Positions 22,556 through 34,125 of a stretch of DNA of 64,000 nt are shown here, one piece after another. The stretch lies in assembly GCF_023065955.2 (NCBI RefSeq), contig NW_026622808.1, forward strand, positions 49,674,475 to 49,738,474, written 5' to 3'. Under the pieces are notes generated by a model. The model saw nothing but the letters and a program-made list of their open reading frames with translations, was not told the DNA's origin and did no database searches. The position numbers and the translations under genes are program-made. Within the stretch, counting starts at the first letter, position 1; every line of letters starts with the position of its first letter. This stretch comes from Ursus arctos. Taxonomy: Eukaryota; Chordata; Mammalia; Carnivora; Ursidae.

Positions 22556-23520
22556 AAAACACCTTAAAATCTTCAACTAACATTTTTAGGGTAGGAGTGG
22601 GTAGATGGAAAAAGCATAAGTAAGCTGCTTCACCTGTCTCTTGACAAAAATCTGTAGTGAAGAAGTAAGCTATAAATTTGGATCAACTTTTCTCTTTGCT
22701 CATCTAAAATTAAAGCCCTCTTTTAGGACTATTAGCACGTTTTGAAATTCCTGACTTTAAATACTGTGGCTATGCAAGTAAACGCAGAAGGGCTTTCAAG
22801 AACTTCAACTACTAATACATAGTAGGCTTTTAGACATGTTTAGAGCACTGTGTTCCATCAGCGGTTAGCCTCTTGATGTAGAATATGCTAGACACTTAGA
22901 AAGTTTCATTTACAGCAGCGCTTTCTTAACTATCCTGCTTGGCGCGCAAGGATGTTTTATAGAAACAGTAACGCAGGAGGAAAAATCCTCTCAGCCATGG
23001 GCTATTGTAAAATCAGTTACCTGATTGAAACTATAGGTCTTCAAATTTGAATACTTTACTACACACTAAATTATCCTTGAAGAAATGGAAACACCCTATT
23101 TCTTTCCCATGACTTGTCCTTCTAAATAATGTATTTTTTGCCTTTCTCCATTAAGTCTATTCTCAGCCTGTTTTGCTTGTAATGTACCACCTATGATTAT
23201 ATAAAAGGAGAAAGAAAGCAGGTGCCAACTATTCACTCGGGTAGAGAAGACAGAAAAGGCACCAATGTGTGATCTCCTGATTTCTAATGTTTGTGCCACG
23301 TCTATACACAATTTCAGATTCTAGGCATCTAGTGACTCGAATGGATAATTAAGGGCTCTGGGAACTTGGAAAGAGGAAAGACCACTGGGGTTGGAGTTGT
23401 TTGGAAGATCTTTATGGAGGGTTAGGACCTAACCCAGGCTTTAAAGATGGGGTAGGACTTTGGTAACGGAGAGCAGAAGGGAGGTGTTTTGGAAGGTGTT
23501 CTACAGAAGGGTCAACGAGA

Positions 23521-23735
23521 GGGGTGCCTGGGTAGCGCAGTGGTTAAGCATCTGCCTTCGGCTCAGGGCGTGATCCCGGCGTTCTGGGATCGAGCCCCGC
23601 ATCAGGCTCCTCCGCTGTGAGCCTGCTTCTTCCTCTCCCACTCACCCTGCTTGTGTTCCCTCTCTACCTGGCTGTCTCTCTGTCAAATAAAATCTTTAAA
23701 AAAATTAAAAAATTTAAAAAAATTTTAAAAAAGGA
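23521..23735 (+). mobile_element. SINEC
   Basis: A perfect 12-bp target-site duplication 'gggtcaacgaga' lies at 23509-23520 and 23736-23747. The body contains 'ttcggctcagggcgtgatcc'. It is antisense in the predicted LMOD3 3'UTR. Confidence 0.95.
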
Positions 23736-24441
23736 GGGTCAACGAGAGCAAGGCACACAGTGTGTATGAGGATGTCTTATCTAGAGAAGTACAAAGAGTC
23801 TGTGGCAAAGCAGACTGAAATACTAAATTGGGAACAGATAATGGAGGACCTCGAATAATATGTTAGGGAATTTAATCCTATAGCAAGTTTCCTTTAGAAG
23901 ATTTCTGAGGAGACTCACAAGATCAAATTGAGTCACAAACTAAACATATATATATATATTTAGTTAGCTAAAACTAAAAACTTGTCATTAACTACCTTAT
24001 TTATACAAAAAAATTTTTAAACGAAACCAACACGCTCTCTGCCTTTGTCCCTCTCTACATGGAAACAGAGAAGGAGATACATATATATATATATGTATAT
24101 ATACCTGCAGGGTTTGTTTTTCCCAGGACTTTTCCTGCAAACACTGTGTTCTCCTTGTCCTATGCCTCCTTGCTCTGCTCCTCACAGATTCATACCCCTT
24201 TCCGAAGTACGACGCACCAGGGGAACGGCCAGGAGAGCAAGCTAAACGGTTGGAGACTGAAAATCCCAACTGCTTCTCCAGAGAAGAGCTAACGAACAGT
24301 CCTTCCATTTCAGAGCATCAGTGGGGCCTGGAGCTCAGGGCACCCCTCACATTTCCACAGAGTGAAACACAATGTGTTCCCGATACTGTGCCATGAATTA
24401 CAGCAGGAGATAGAGGAAAAACATTTAACACTTCTATAGTG

Positions 24442-24447
24442 TTTATT
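24442..24447 (-). terminator. LMOD3: candidate proximal poly(A) signal of LMOD3
   Basis: AATAAA on the - strand ('acaataaacactatag'), about 345 nt after the stop codon. It is an alternative to the distal signal. Confidence 0.4.
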
Positions 24448-24790
24448 GTTATTTACCAGAAGAAAGCAATAGTAAACCAAACATTTATGGGGAAAAAAAT
24501 TTTTCTTTTTAAACTTCTGCTGCCTGAAGCACGACTAGATTTTACCTAAGTCACTCAAACGGATCGGAAGTAGAAACGGTTGTCCCAGAACAGTAATTTT
24601 TTAAATCTCCTTCCCCCTCCCTTGTCAGCCCCTTATTTTGCTTCTGCCTTTGCAATATACTCCCATCAGATGCCAGCCTTGTTCCCAGTTCCACCACCTG
24701 GCTCCAGAAGCATGCTGCTGAGACGGTCTCCAAGCTCTGACCCAAGTCGTTGTCTCAATTCCTTGTTCTTCTAGATTATTCTGTTGCCAC

Positions 24791-24817
24791 TTATGCCAGT
24801 TCCTTTGGCAGTTGCAC
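24791..24817 (-). CDS. LMOD3: LMOD3 terminal coding exon, residues 573-580 and stop
   Basis: On the - strand a pyrimidine-rich tract (TTTTTTCCCCTTTTCTTC) and 'caatccacag' are followed by codons for V-Q-L-P-K-E-L-A and TAA. These residues are the expected leiomodin-3 C-terminus. The piece joins exon 2 in phase 0 across the 7.9-kb intron, whose donor GTAAGT begins at 32703. The first residue, Val573, completes the L-K-P-V motif of the C-terminal WH2 actin-binding segment, so this tiny coding end is functionally relevant. The coding part is only 27 nt including the stop and is easily missed by ORF-based methods. The exon itself is long because the 3'UTR follows without interruption. Confidence 0.93.
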   Translation of the reverse strand: MQLPKELA

Positions 24818-25039
24818 CTGTGGATTGGATAGTTGAAGAAAAGGGGAAAAAATATTAATCCTGGAAATTCAAGAGTTTGGCAGCCAAAATGATAAAACTT
24901 ACATGCCTCAGAAGTTGAGAATGGATGAGGAATTTGAGCCAGAAAGCCTCCCCAAATAGAACAACAGTAACAACCACATCCACCATTCCTGGGGCGTTCA
25001 GTGCTGCCAGGAACTGATCTAAGGGCTTTAAGCACATGG

Positions 25040-25395
25040 TGAAGCATATCGTAACTACAAAAGGGCAGATGCTGGAGTCTGCCCGGTTCAAATCCTGGTT
25101 CTAGTATTACTAGCTGTGTGGTGCTGGGCGTCCGTTGTCTCAGCTGTAAAATGACAGTAACAGTATGTGACTAACGGACAAGGCTATTTTAAGGATTATA
25201 TGATATAAAACAAGTTAGTAAGCAACACCACACTTCAAAAACATTTTCTCATTTTATTCTACGATAGCCTTGTAGAGAGGGGACAGGCTCAGAGAGGAGA
25301 AGGGATTTCCCACACGGCTCGTTAGTGCCAGAGCAGGATTTGAATCCACTGAAATCTGCCTGATTTCAGTACCCAAGCCTTAACCACAAAAAGTA
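25040..25395. mobile_element. two MIR relics in opposite orientation
   Basis: The forward copy (about 25060-25230) has 'gcccggttcaaatcctggttc', 'ctagctgtgtggtgctgggc' and 'tctcagctgtaaaatgacag'. The reverse copy (about 25235-25395) has 'aggctcagagaggagaaggg', 'gccagagcaggatttgaatcc' and 'accc aagccttaaccac'. Confidence 0.8.
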
Positions 25396-26197
25396 ACACC
25401 ACAAGAGTATAAAATACATGCTCTTTTATAAACTGGCCTTTCTTTTTGAAGGACATTCCTAATTTGAAGCTCACTTTAATTTTAAAAACAAAGTATTTGG
25501 AGAAGCCCCAAGGGCAAAAAAAAGAATTACAAAAGAGTAGCCTAAGTCTGCCTGCCCATCAACTTTCAGGTTTGTTTCATAAAAACAACTTAAAGATCAG
25601 GCAAGTTCTTCAACAGTTTCAAGTGGTGTTACATCTTAGGAGAGTGACTTATTCATCATGCAGGAACCTTCCAGAGGACACTAAAGAAGTATAGAGGACA
25701 CTCAGAGTTTGTATAATAATGACTAATAATTTTTCTCCTCCTGTTCCCCATATCCACCTGCCAATGTGATGAGCCATTTTGGCCATCTGTTACAGCCCCT
25801 TCTGCAGCCAGTTCTCTGCTCACAGCCTTTGGCTGGAAAGATTTCCGAATATCCTTCCCACCAGGGAGACTTCTGATGTGTTACTGCTGCCTGCCCAGCC
25901 TTCAAACCAAGGGGTTCTCCACGTGCTTTTGACCCTCTCCGTCCTAGTACCAGACTTTCAAGATGGGAGGGTTGTGACTACACTTTTGTAGGGCTCAACC
26001 ATGGAGAACACCGACAGTGACGAACACCAGTGACCCCAAAATACAATGCCAGGTAGTTAAAATAACTACAACACCGCAACAAATAATTAAAACTGTGTTC
26101 TTTCTATTGTTGAATGGAAAAAAAGCATTTCACATAATGCTATTCCACGTATACGTTTATATGCAGGGGAGGGATCCAAATTAAGAGAAATATTTTA

Positions 26198-26395
26198 TTT
26201 TATTTTTTTTAAAGATTTTATTTATTTGTTTGACAGAGAGACAGCCAGCGAGAGAGGGAACACAAGCAGGGGGAGTGGGAGAGGAAGAAGCAGGCTCCCA
26301 GGGGAGGAGCCTGATGTGGGGCTCGATCCCAGAACGCTGGGATCACGCCCTGAGCCGAAGGCAGACGCTCAACGACTGAGCCACCCAGGCGCCCC
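26198..26395 (-). mobile_element. SINEC
   Basis: A perfect 16-bp target-site duplication 'taagagaaatatttta' lies at 26182-26197 and 26396-26411. The interior has 'gacagccagcgagagaggg' and the inverted head 'gccacccaggcgcccc'. Confidence 0.96.
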
Positions 26396-27364
26396 TAAGA
26401 GAAATATTTTAAAAAGCAAAATGCAGCACTGACTCAACATAGTAAACCCAGATACACATTGACATATTCAAGATATAACCAAGCTCGCAATTCAGATCAC
26501 TTTGAAAAAGAATCCCTGGTTAGCTATCGTTGGTCAGCTATTTGGAAAAGAAATAACAAAGTGGGTTTCTTGCTCCCTACTTACTTCTAAATTTAAGCAT
26601 TTAATTCATCTGTATTATGGAATATTTTTTTAAAAACCATAAACTATAAAAGCGGCAATAAAAGATGGGCAAATATTTTAGGAAACTTCAAAAGAAGCCA
26701 TTTTAAGCAGAACACGAAAGACAGAAACTAGAAAGGAAAAGAGAGCTAACTTCAATGTTACATAAAACTTACAAACACATGAGAATCAGCTTGCCGTATT
26801 GTTAGGGGGCCCCGTTCCCCCTTCATTTGTTGGTTAAAATTAGTTTCAGAAAAGCATGTGTGGCTAGCCTTACACAGGGCGCGCACATACATACACTCAC
26901 AGAGACCGGGGCAGGAAGAGAAGAGCCATCTCAGCAGGGGCTAGTTCACTGGGCATGTCAAGTTGAATTGCTCTCAGTCAACACCTCGGTGGGTGTCCAG
27001 GAAGAGAGGAGGAAGGCCTACTCCGAGGACTTCAGAATCTACCAGGAGACCCGCACTGTACCCATAAGGGTGCTCAACCTGAAGCAGAATGTGGGAGATG
27101 CTCTAAGAGGGGTACCGATGAAGGGTCGTGGAAATACAAAGGGAGCGTATTCACTACTGATGGTTTGTTTGGTTTCTTTTGCGGTAAGAAGTCCCATTTG
27201 AGCCACGCCTGTTTGGATAGCTTTCAACAGATAGAAATAGAACTAAGGTCATTCGAGCAGAGGGTACGGAGGCAAGCAAATTCCCCCGTTCAGGGGGGTA
27301 TATCAGGGGAAGTGGTTTGCTGTGGCTGTCACAGAGTTATGGCTGTCCGTGTGGTGTTCACATA

Positions 27365-27525
27365 GGCAGTGTCAGCATCACCAAGGATCTGCAGAGATGC
27401 AAATTCTCAGGCGCCGTCCAAAACCTATTGAGTCAGGAACTCTAGAGATGGGTTCGGGAATCTGTACTCAGCCTTCCAGGTGATTCTGATGCATGCTAAA
27501 ATTTAAGAATCACTATCACAGACTT
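27365..27525 (+). mobile_element. MER5A-like hAT relic
   Basis: The markers are 'gatgcaaattctcaggcgcc', 'cctattgagtcaggaactct' and 'aggtgattctgatgcatgct', the standard MER5A order. Confidence 0.8.
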
Positions 27526-29096
27526 CAGAAACGTGGTACACCATAAACTCTTTTTCCCACTAGGTATTAGGAAAAGGCAGTTCTTATGCTGTGTAATTCT
27601 GGTCAACCTGTGCTCTGCTCTTTCAGGAGGAGTTTGAAATGTTACATAACTCTTCCCCATGGAGACTTCCTTCATAAGGAACTGATGGAACAAATAAAAT
27701 AAGGAACAAAAAAACAGGGCAGGGAAAAAAACTTGTTGAAGACAACTCTGGGGCTTTAGACCTGAATGCGTGAGAGAAGGGAAAGAACAATGAACAGAGG
27801 CAACCAGAAACACAAGTAGACCTCAACTCAAGAGGTTGGCTGGGGAAAGACTGAACGAAGGTGCTAAGAAAACTTCAGTGATCTAAGCCGAAAGAGAGAT
27901 CCGGGGAGTGTCCTAGATTATGTGACAACTGAAACAAAGGGAGAAGATAAAATGGGAAAGAGAAGGAAATTGCAAAAGTACAGAATCCAGAAATCCTAAA
28001 CAGAAAGATGATCTTGTTAATGAGGCAAAGAAGAAATGGCCAGAGATGGAGATGAAGACTTGAGTCTATAATGTCCCATTTCATAATCGTAACAACTGCC
28101 GATATGTCATGGAGTCCTTGGCTAACTAAGGCTGCTTTTAATATTATTAAACTGAAGTCTTTCCAAAGGAGAAATTTAGCTGTGCTTTTAGCAACTGAGT
28201 GGAAACAATCCAGATAAACATAGGTGAACCCAAAGTGAAATTGAGTGAATGTTAAAATTTTTCAAGATAAAAGGAAATCATACATTTGCCAGGGAGGGGT
28301 AAGCCTCAGAATGACTCAGTTATTAACTTACCAGGAAATGAATTCGTGATTATCGAATGAATTTACTTTGTTAGACAAGACAGAGAGTTTAAAACACACC
28401 TAAAAACAAGAACAAAACAAACTAAAAAATTCTACAGGAGCCAAATAAGTAATGCAAACGAGTGAAACAGGCCAAGTGTTGGCCATTAGGGCATGGTGGA
28501 GACTGAGAGAAACTGGAGAGTCCATTACCTATCTCAAGGGAGAAGCCAATGCCAGAGCCAGCTGATGAATGCCATACAAATGCAAGCCCATTGTGGCCAG
28601 CTCTGATGTTTCAAGTGGTGTCAGATATCTAAATGGTATTAGGTGATATTTTAAATTTTTTACAACAATATCCAAGCCAAACGCTACAGGCCTGCAGATT
28701 GGGCTGATGGTCTGCCAGTTCTCCATACTTGGCCCACAGAATACATCTCTCTTAAACGGATTAAATGGGCAGCTTCTTGGAAGAGGTAGCATTTAAGTGA
28801 AGCAAGTGTACAGATTTTCCTTTATTCTTTGCTACCAACTTCATTTCAAGGAGCCCATGCCCAGAGCATGACATGGGGAGAGAACAGGCATTGAAATGAA
28901 AAAATACAATTAAAAAATATAAACGGATTGCTTGATTGGATATGTTTTGCAAATGCAAAAATACTATTTCCAAGTCTATGAGAGGAAAATAGAAAACTTA
29001 AAAAGTAAAACAAGACTAAGATGAAATAATTTGTAAGTGTGTTTTTGGACAGTCAAGATTCCAGGTAGGAGCCTCAGTTAAAAACAAAAATCTCAA

Positions 29097-29500
29097 CAAA
29101 AATGAAATCTTGCCATTTGCAATGATGTCGATAGAACTAGAGGGTATTATGCTAAGCGAAATAAGTCAGAGAAAAACAAATACCATACGATCTCACTGAT
29201 ATGTGGAATTTAAGAAACAAAACAGAGCATAGAGGAAGAGAGGAAAAAATAAAACAAGACGAAATCAGTGAGGGAGACAAAACATAAAAGACTCAATCAT
29301 AGGCAACAACAAACTGAGGGTTGCTGGAGGGGGAGGGGTGGGGGGATGGGGTAACAGGGTGATGGGCATTAAGGAGAGCACTTGATGTAATGAGCACTGG
29401 GTGTTATATAACACTGATGAATCACAGGCCTGTATCTCTGAAACCAATAATACATTATATGTTAGTTAATTGAATTTAAATTTTAAAAATGTTTTAAAAA
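29097..29500 (+). mobile_element. 5'-truncated LINE-1 3' end
   Basis: It contains the carnivore L1 3' segment: 'tgatgtcgatagaactagag', 'ttatgctaagcgaaataagt', 'gatatgtggaatttaagaaa', 'taatgagcactgggtgtt' and an A-rich tail. A near-identical segment lies at 48090-48460. Confidence 0.85.
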
Positions 29501-30140
29501 ATCACATTTCAAATTATGCTTTAATTCCAACCTCATACTTGAAAACCCAGGGGTTTGGAGGGCATCTCTGTCCACCAGCGCAAGAGGGGGGAGAAAAACC
29601 TAAAAACCTTTAGTTTCACTTTTCCAAAGTCAGTGCTGTTAGGTCTCATTTGACAGGCTAAGAATATCCCTTTCTGCTGGGATTTTGCGATATCACCACC
29701 AATGGCGTTTTCAATATTTCACTCAGTCTAAGAGGCACATTGTGTGACATTTCCACAGCCCCCAAATCAGAAAGCACCTTACAGTCCGTGGTGCTTTACA
29801 ACAGTTGACTGCAGACTCAAGCACAAACACACCACAGCCTTCCACACTATCAGCGTCTCCATTAACTACACACGCAGATGTTTTGCCATTTACTTTTTGA
29901 AGAACGACAAAACCAACTTGACAAAATGTGATGGGTACATAACAATTTTTTTGTATTATTTTTGAACTTCTGCAAGTCTAAAATGACTTCAAAATAAAAA
30001 GACTATCTTCTAGAAAGATCACACTATATGATTCAGCGTGAGAGCAGAAATTTATTGTGTATGTAGCAAGGCTCACAATTTGATCAGTGCGGAGCAAAGG
30101 GACATTAGTGGAGTGAATTTTGGTCAGTGGGATGATGCGT

Positions 30141-30144
<4 letters not shown>

Positions 30145-30208
<64 letters not shown>
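30145..30208. repeat. (AT)n followed by a 35-nt T tract
   Basis: About 15 AT units at 30145-30173 run directly into an uninterrupted T tract to 30208. The length is likely to be polymorphic and prone to assembly error. Confidence 0.9.
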
Positions 30209-30210
<2 letters not shown>

Positions 30211-30639
30211 AGAGCACCCTATAGGACTACGAGGATGAAGTTGTGTGACAGTCTCTATCTTAGGCACATGCAAAGAGTTGCCTCTCACAGGCCAGGCAGG
30301 TGAAAGCAGGAGAAATTGCCAATCCCTTGGAACAGATAAAAGACATTTCAAAGCAGAGGCTGATATGAGAGACCATCATTTAAAAAATCATGTCAGAGTT
30401 TGCTTTGAAGTTGTTTTTTTCTTAGTGGACATTAAGTACAAACAAAATACAGCTTGAAATGGACAGCAGTTTAGAACTAATTGAAAATAGAAAAGGTAGC
30501 AGTTCTTCAGGGGTTGTGTTTTCGTAGTTATCTTCATGGAATTTATTTTCATGTTTTTTGTCCTAGAATCTGGACTCAAAGTTGAAGTGTTCTCAGTTGA
30601 CTAAAATAAAAGGCAGAGTGTCCTGACTGTGGAAATTAC

Positions 30640-30780
30640 AAAACCAAGACCGTAAGCTCCGTGAGGTCAAGCCTGTGCCTGTCGTATTCACGGCTGTATC
30701 CCTGTCTCCTCTGACAGTACCTGACACGCAGGCGCACTACGTACGTATGTGCTGCATTAACGAATACGTGAATGGGTAGA
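30640..30780 (+). mobile_element. L2 3'-end relic
   Basis: The markers are 'gtaagctccgtgaggtcaag', 'ttcacggctgtatccctg' and 'gcattaacgaatacgtgaatg', in L2 3'-end order. Confidence 0.7.
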
Positions 30781-30939
30781 ACGAAACAGACTCCAGGATA
30801 AGCAGATGGCTCAGAAGAACACTCCCTCGGAAGGCAAGGGAATTGGGTCAGATAATCATCTGAACTTCATTCTTTCTTCTACTCTGAATCCACAGGCCAC
30901 CTCTAATGTAGATTTTAAAAAGACTTCCCTTGTTCTCTT

Positions 30940-31364
30940 GGGGCACCTGGGTGGTTCAGTTAGTTAAGTGTCCGACTCTTTTTTTTTTTTAAGATTTTAT
31001 TTATTTGAGAGAAAGAGAGAGAGCGAGAGCGTGCACACTAATGGGGGTGGAGGAGAGGGAGAGGGAGAAGCAGGGCAGGCTCCCCGGCGAACAAGGAGCC
31101 TCATGAAGGTCTCAATCCCAGGATCTTGGGATCATGACCTGAGCCAAAGGCAGACGCTTAACAGACTGAGCCACCCAGGCGCCCCATGTGTCTGACTCTT
31201 GATTCACCCAGGCGTCCCACATGTCTGACTTATGATCTCAGGATCATGAGATCGAGCCCAACATCGGGCTCTGCACTGGGCATGGAGCCTACTTAAGATT
31301 CTCTCTCTCCTTCTCCCTCTGCCCCCCCCTCTAAAAAATAGATTAAAAAAAAAAAACAAAAAAA
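30940..31364 (+). mobile_element. SINEC interrupted by a second SINEC
   Basis: The outer element begins 'ggggcacctgggtggttcag', breaks after 'aagtgtccgactctt', and resumes at about 31220 with 'cttatgatctcaggatcatgagatcg'. It ends in an A-rich tail. Confidence 0.9.
30981..31185 (-). mobile_element. inner SINEC nested in the 30940-31364 SINEC
   Basis: A reverse SINEC from the T-tract to 'gccacccaggcgcccc'. The target duplication is 'agtgtccgactctt' (30967-30980) and 'tgtgtctgactctt' (31187-31200). Confidence 0.9.
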
Positions 31365-32309
31365 CTCCTCTTCAGTCTTTTCAGACTGTTATTTTCTGAT
31401 GGTACAGCCTCCCAGGCAGCTTGGATGTACTTTACCAATGACTGGTTACAGAGTGTCAGAGCTAGTTTCTCTCAAATCAACACCCCAATCCACCCCCCTA
31501 CAGGGGTCTGGCTGCCTGGAGAAGAGCAGGTGCAGAAAGTCTTGATGCAGTACCCAAGGGCAGGCAAAGAACTCTCGCCTGACCTCAGGGGACCTCTAGT
31601 GTTCTCACCCTGGCTTCTACCCTAGGAAGAATTAGAATCCCTCTACAACACAGTGGAAAGTCATCTTTGATTTAGAAGAAGGGAATGCTGTCAATTCTGC
31701 ATTACCAGGAGATGGAAATAAGGGACATACATCTGTATAACACATCTTGAAGAAATTGTGACTGCCTATGGTGAAATAATAGATGGACTATTTTGGCTAA
31801 ATTTTACACTAGGTAAAATAACTGTATTAAAACAATACAGTTCATTATCAACTACCTGTGACCTTTGGACTCACACCTTTCAGATTCCATAAATGCTATC
31901 ATAGTAATGACAAAAAAAAAACAAAAAAAAAAAACACCCAACCTATTTCTTCAACTTCACCTGCAAGGAATAACATATTTTCACGTATCAGCAGCAGTTA
32001 ATCATGAATCACTGTGAACATTAAAAGTGAAATAATAGTCAAAACTCCATTAATTCATGGTGTTGCTAACCTGAAGTTTACCATTTGTCTGGCCACCTAG
32101 AAAGTAAAGAGTATATAAATGCAATTACAGGTAGTCTCTCTTCATCTACTAAAAAAGAACCAACTATTTTTAAACATTTTGGAAGCACTCAGTTATTTCC
32201 AAACGATGGGCCTAATTTAGGCTTCGCCCTTACTTATTCCTGTAGGAGGTTCCTCGAGATCTCTGGAGGTCAGCTCTGCAGCCGCGGTGAATAAACGCTT
32301 GACCCTGGA

Positions 32310-32515
32310 CCCGGAGCTGAATTTCAGTGTCAACTCTACCACTTTCTAGCTCTATCTCCCATACATGGTATTGCACTTCCCTAAGCCTCAGTTTCTCTTT
32401 TATAAAATGGGGCGAATAGTACTTACCTCCTAGGGTTGTTAAGATGATGAGTTAATTCATACAATGCATCTGGCCTATAGTAAGTGCTTAATAAACATTA
32501 GCTGTGACTATTATT
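32310..32515 (+). mobile_element. MIR relic
   Basis: The markers are 'taagcctcagtttctctttt', 'aaaatggggcgaatagtact', 'cctagggttgttaagatg' and 'taagtgcttaataaacatta'. Confidence 0.85.
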
Positions 32516-32703
32516 GTTAAAAGCTGTCTAGATGGATGCATGTCCTAGGGGATAACTAGGAATTTCGGTCCCCTGGTAACGCTGATGGGCTTCCTGCAGT
32601 TAGTCACCACCAGTGAGACTCCCCTTGTGTTAAAACGAGCAGGGGGTAGAGGTGGGCCACACCGACTGGGGCTTGTTCACCATTTCTCCATCCCTCTACT
32701 TAC

Positions 32704-34125
32704 GGGCTTAAGATAGGCGACGTTGCTGTGACGAATGTCATTCAAGAGCTGATCTCTGGGAGTCATTTCCACCAGCGGGGGTGGCCTATTTCTCGGCACC
32801 GGTTTGAGCGTTCTGATGACATCTTTGAGGTTGGTCTTCTCCGGTGGTTCTCTGGCCTCGGGCATCCGAGATTTGCGTTGGATCCTCTTCAGCTTCACCA
32901 CTCGGAAGGAGTCAGGGTCCGTCTGGTACTTCGGAGGCTGTGACGGCTGCTTCATTTCATTCTGTCGACCGAAGGGGGCCGCTTGGGGGTTGGGAGGCTG
33001 AAGAGGAGGCTGGAGGAACTCCTGCATCCTGGGGTCGGGCATGGGTCCTCCCAACCTCTCCCACATTCCAGGTGGCAGCCCCAACCCGTTCTCCAACATG
33101 GCGATCAACTTCCTCTGCTCCTTGAGCTGCTGCTGCTTTTGTTCCTCTTGTCTTTTCTGCCTTTGCTTGTCCTGATTCCTGGTGAGCAGATTGGTTACCA
33201 CCATTCTGGGACCTGGGAGCTCAAAATGGTAGCCCATCTTCAGGAGAGTGGTGTTCGCCTTTAGCAGCCTGGATATTTCCATTTCGGCATGGTGGCCCAG
33301 CATGTGTCTTTGATTGTGAAACCGAAGTTCGGTGAGCGTCTCGTTGAACTGGAGGCACCTCATGATGGCCACGATTCCTTTACCTGTGATGAAATTGGAC
33401 TCGATGTTGAGAGTGGTAATGCTCCTATTTTCCCGCAGCATGTTGGCCAAGGCGAACGCCATGTTCTCATCCGCGCCCACGTTGGCTAAACTGAAGGTTT
33501 TGACGTGTTTGTTTTTCTTCATTGCGTTGACAAAGTCCAGTAACATCTCCTTGGGGATGTTTTCAATGTTGTTCAGGTTGAGCTCCTTCATGTCAGGGTC
33601 ATTCTGTCTAACGCGCCTTAAGCTCCCGTCCAGGTCTGTTTGGTTTCCCGAAGGCCTTGCACTTACCTTTAGAAAACTCGTATCTAGGGCTAACTTCTTG
33701 GGATCTAATTTTGATATTTTTTTCTCACTTTTTCCTTGGGCCTCTGGTCTGTCTTTCTGTTCTCCACATGGCTTCTTAGCTACTTGTGGGCAGCTGCTCT
33801 CACCGTTTCTGATCTGCTCCTTTACCCCGCCTTGCACTCCTCTTTGTGGCTTCTCCACGCTCTCTTCGCTGTCGTCTTCTCCTTCCTCATCTTCATCCTC
33901 GTCATCTTCATCCTCATCATCTTCGTCCTCGTCATCCTCGTCCTCATCATCCTCGTCTTCTCCTTCATCTTCTTCACCATCAGCATCGTCGGTTTTCTGG
34001 ACATTGTTGCTGCCCTTTGATTCTCTTCTATTTGCAGCTATTTCATTGTTGAGCTTTTCTTTTAAATACTGGGACACACTTTTGTTACTTTTGCCTACTT
34101 CTTCATGCTGCTCTTGAGGGCCCAC
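32704..34125 (-). CDS. LMOD3: LMOD3 coding exon 2 (leiomodin-3), residues 99-572
   Basis: This large central exon carries most of leiomodin-3, a striated-muscle actin-filament nucleator acting at thin-filament pointed ends in sarcomeres. Loss of human LMOD3 causes nemaline myopathy. From the N-terminus there is helical [20 protein letters not shown] (about 113-132), then an extreme Asp/Glu tract (about 144-189). A Lys-rich linker leads to the tropomodulin-like leucine-rich repeat domain (about 235-415; [30 protein letters not shown]). A basic coiled segment [20 protein letters not shown] (about 418-437) and proline-rich stretches (about 448-480 and 540-550) follow. The exon ends with the start of the C-terminal WH2 segment ([19 protein letters not shown], 554-572). 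The acceptor is 'cttcttttag' with first codon GTG (Val99). The donor is CCC|GTAAGT with the exon end at 32704. Reading past the donor would add SRGMEKW before a stop, which is not the family C-terminus. Confidence 0.97.
33853..33990 (-). repeat. LMOD3: in-frame GAY/GAR repeat encoding the LMOD3 acidic tract
   Basis: Imperfect 15-bp units encode repeats of D-E-D-D-E. On the + strand it is a run of TCATCCTCGTCATCTTC-like triplets. It encodes residues 144-189 and accounts for the 580-aa length against 560 aa that I recall for human LMOD3. Confidence 0.85.

Larger units (their letters stand above)
21555..24790 (-). other. LMOD3: LMOD3 3'UTR (predicted, about 3.2 kb)
   Basis: It runs from the LMOD3 stop (24791-24793) to the - strand AATAAA at 21575-21580. 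A nearer - strand AATAAA at 24442-24447 would give a UTR of only about 0.35 kb. The longer form would include a Tigger-type element and two SINECs. I favour the longer form because human ARL6IP5 and LMOD3 are, as I recall, annotated with abutting 3' ends. This is inferred, not demonstrated. Confidence 0.5.
24818..32703 (-). other. LMOD3: LMOD3 intron 2 (7.9 kb)
   Basis: The intron runs from donor GTAAGT at 32703 to acceptor CAG at 24818-24820 on the - strand. It contains MIR relics (25040-25230, 25235-25395, 32310-32515), an antisense SINEC, a MER5A relic (about 27365-27525), a LINE-1 3' end (about 29097-29500), an L2 end (about 30640-30780), an (AT)n-T(n) tract and a nested SINEC pair. About 26.5-27.3 kb and 27.5-29.1 kb show nothing I can name. 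Confidence 0.85.

Noticed and set aside
24625..25047. 140-aa - strand ORF crossing the last LMOD3 coding piece
   Set aside because: It is in a different frame from the V-Q-L-P-K-E-L-A end, has no family similarity, and runs through a MIR and the intron.
33332..34117. 261-aa + strand ORF, serine-rich
   Set aside because: It is the antisense shadow of LMOD3 exon 2. The serine run mirrors the Asp/Glu repeat.
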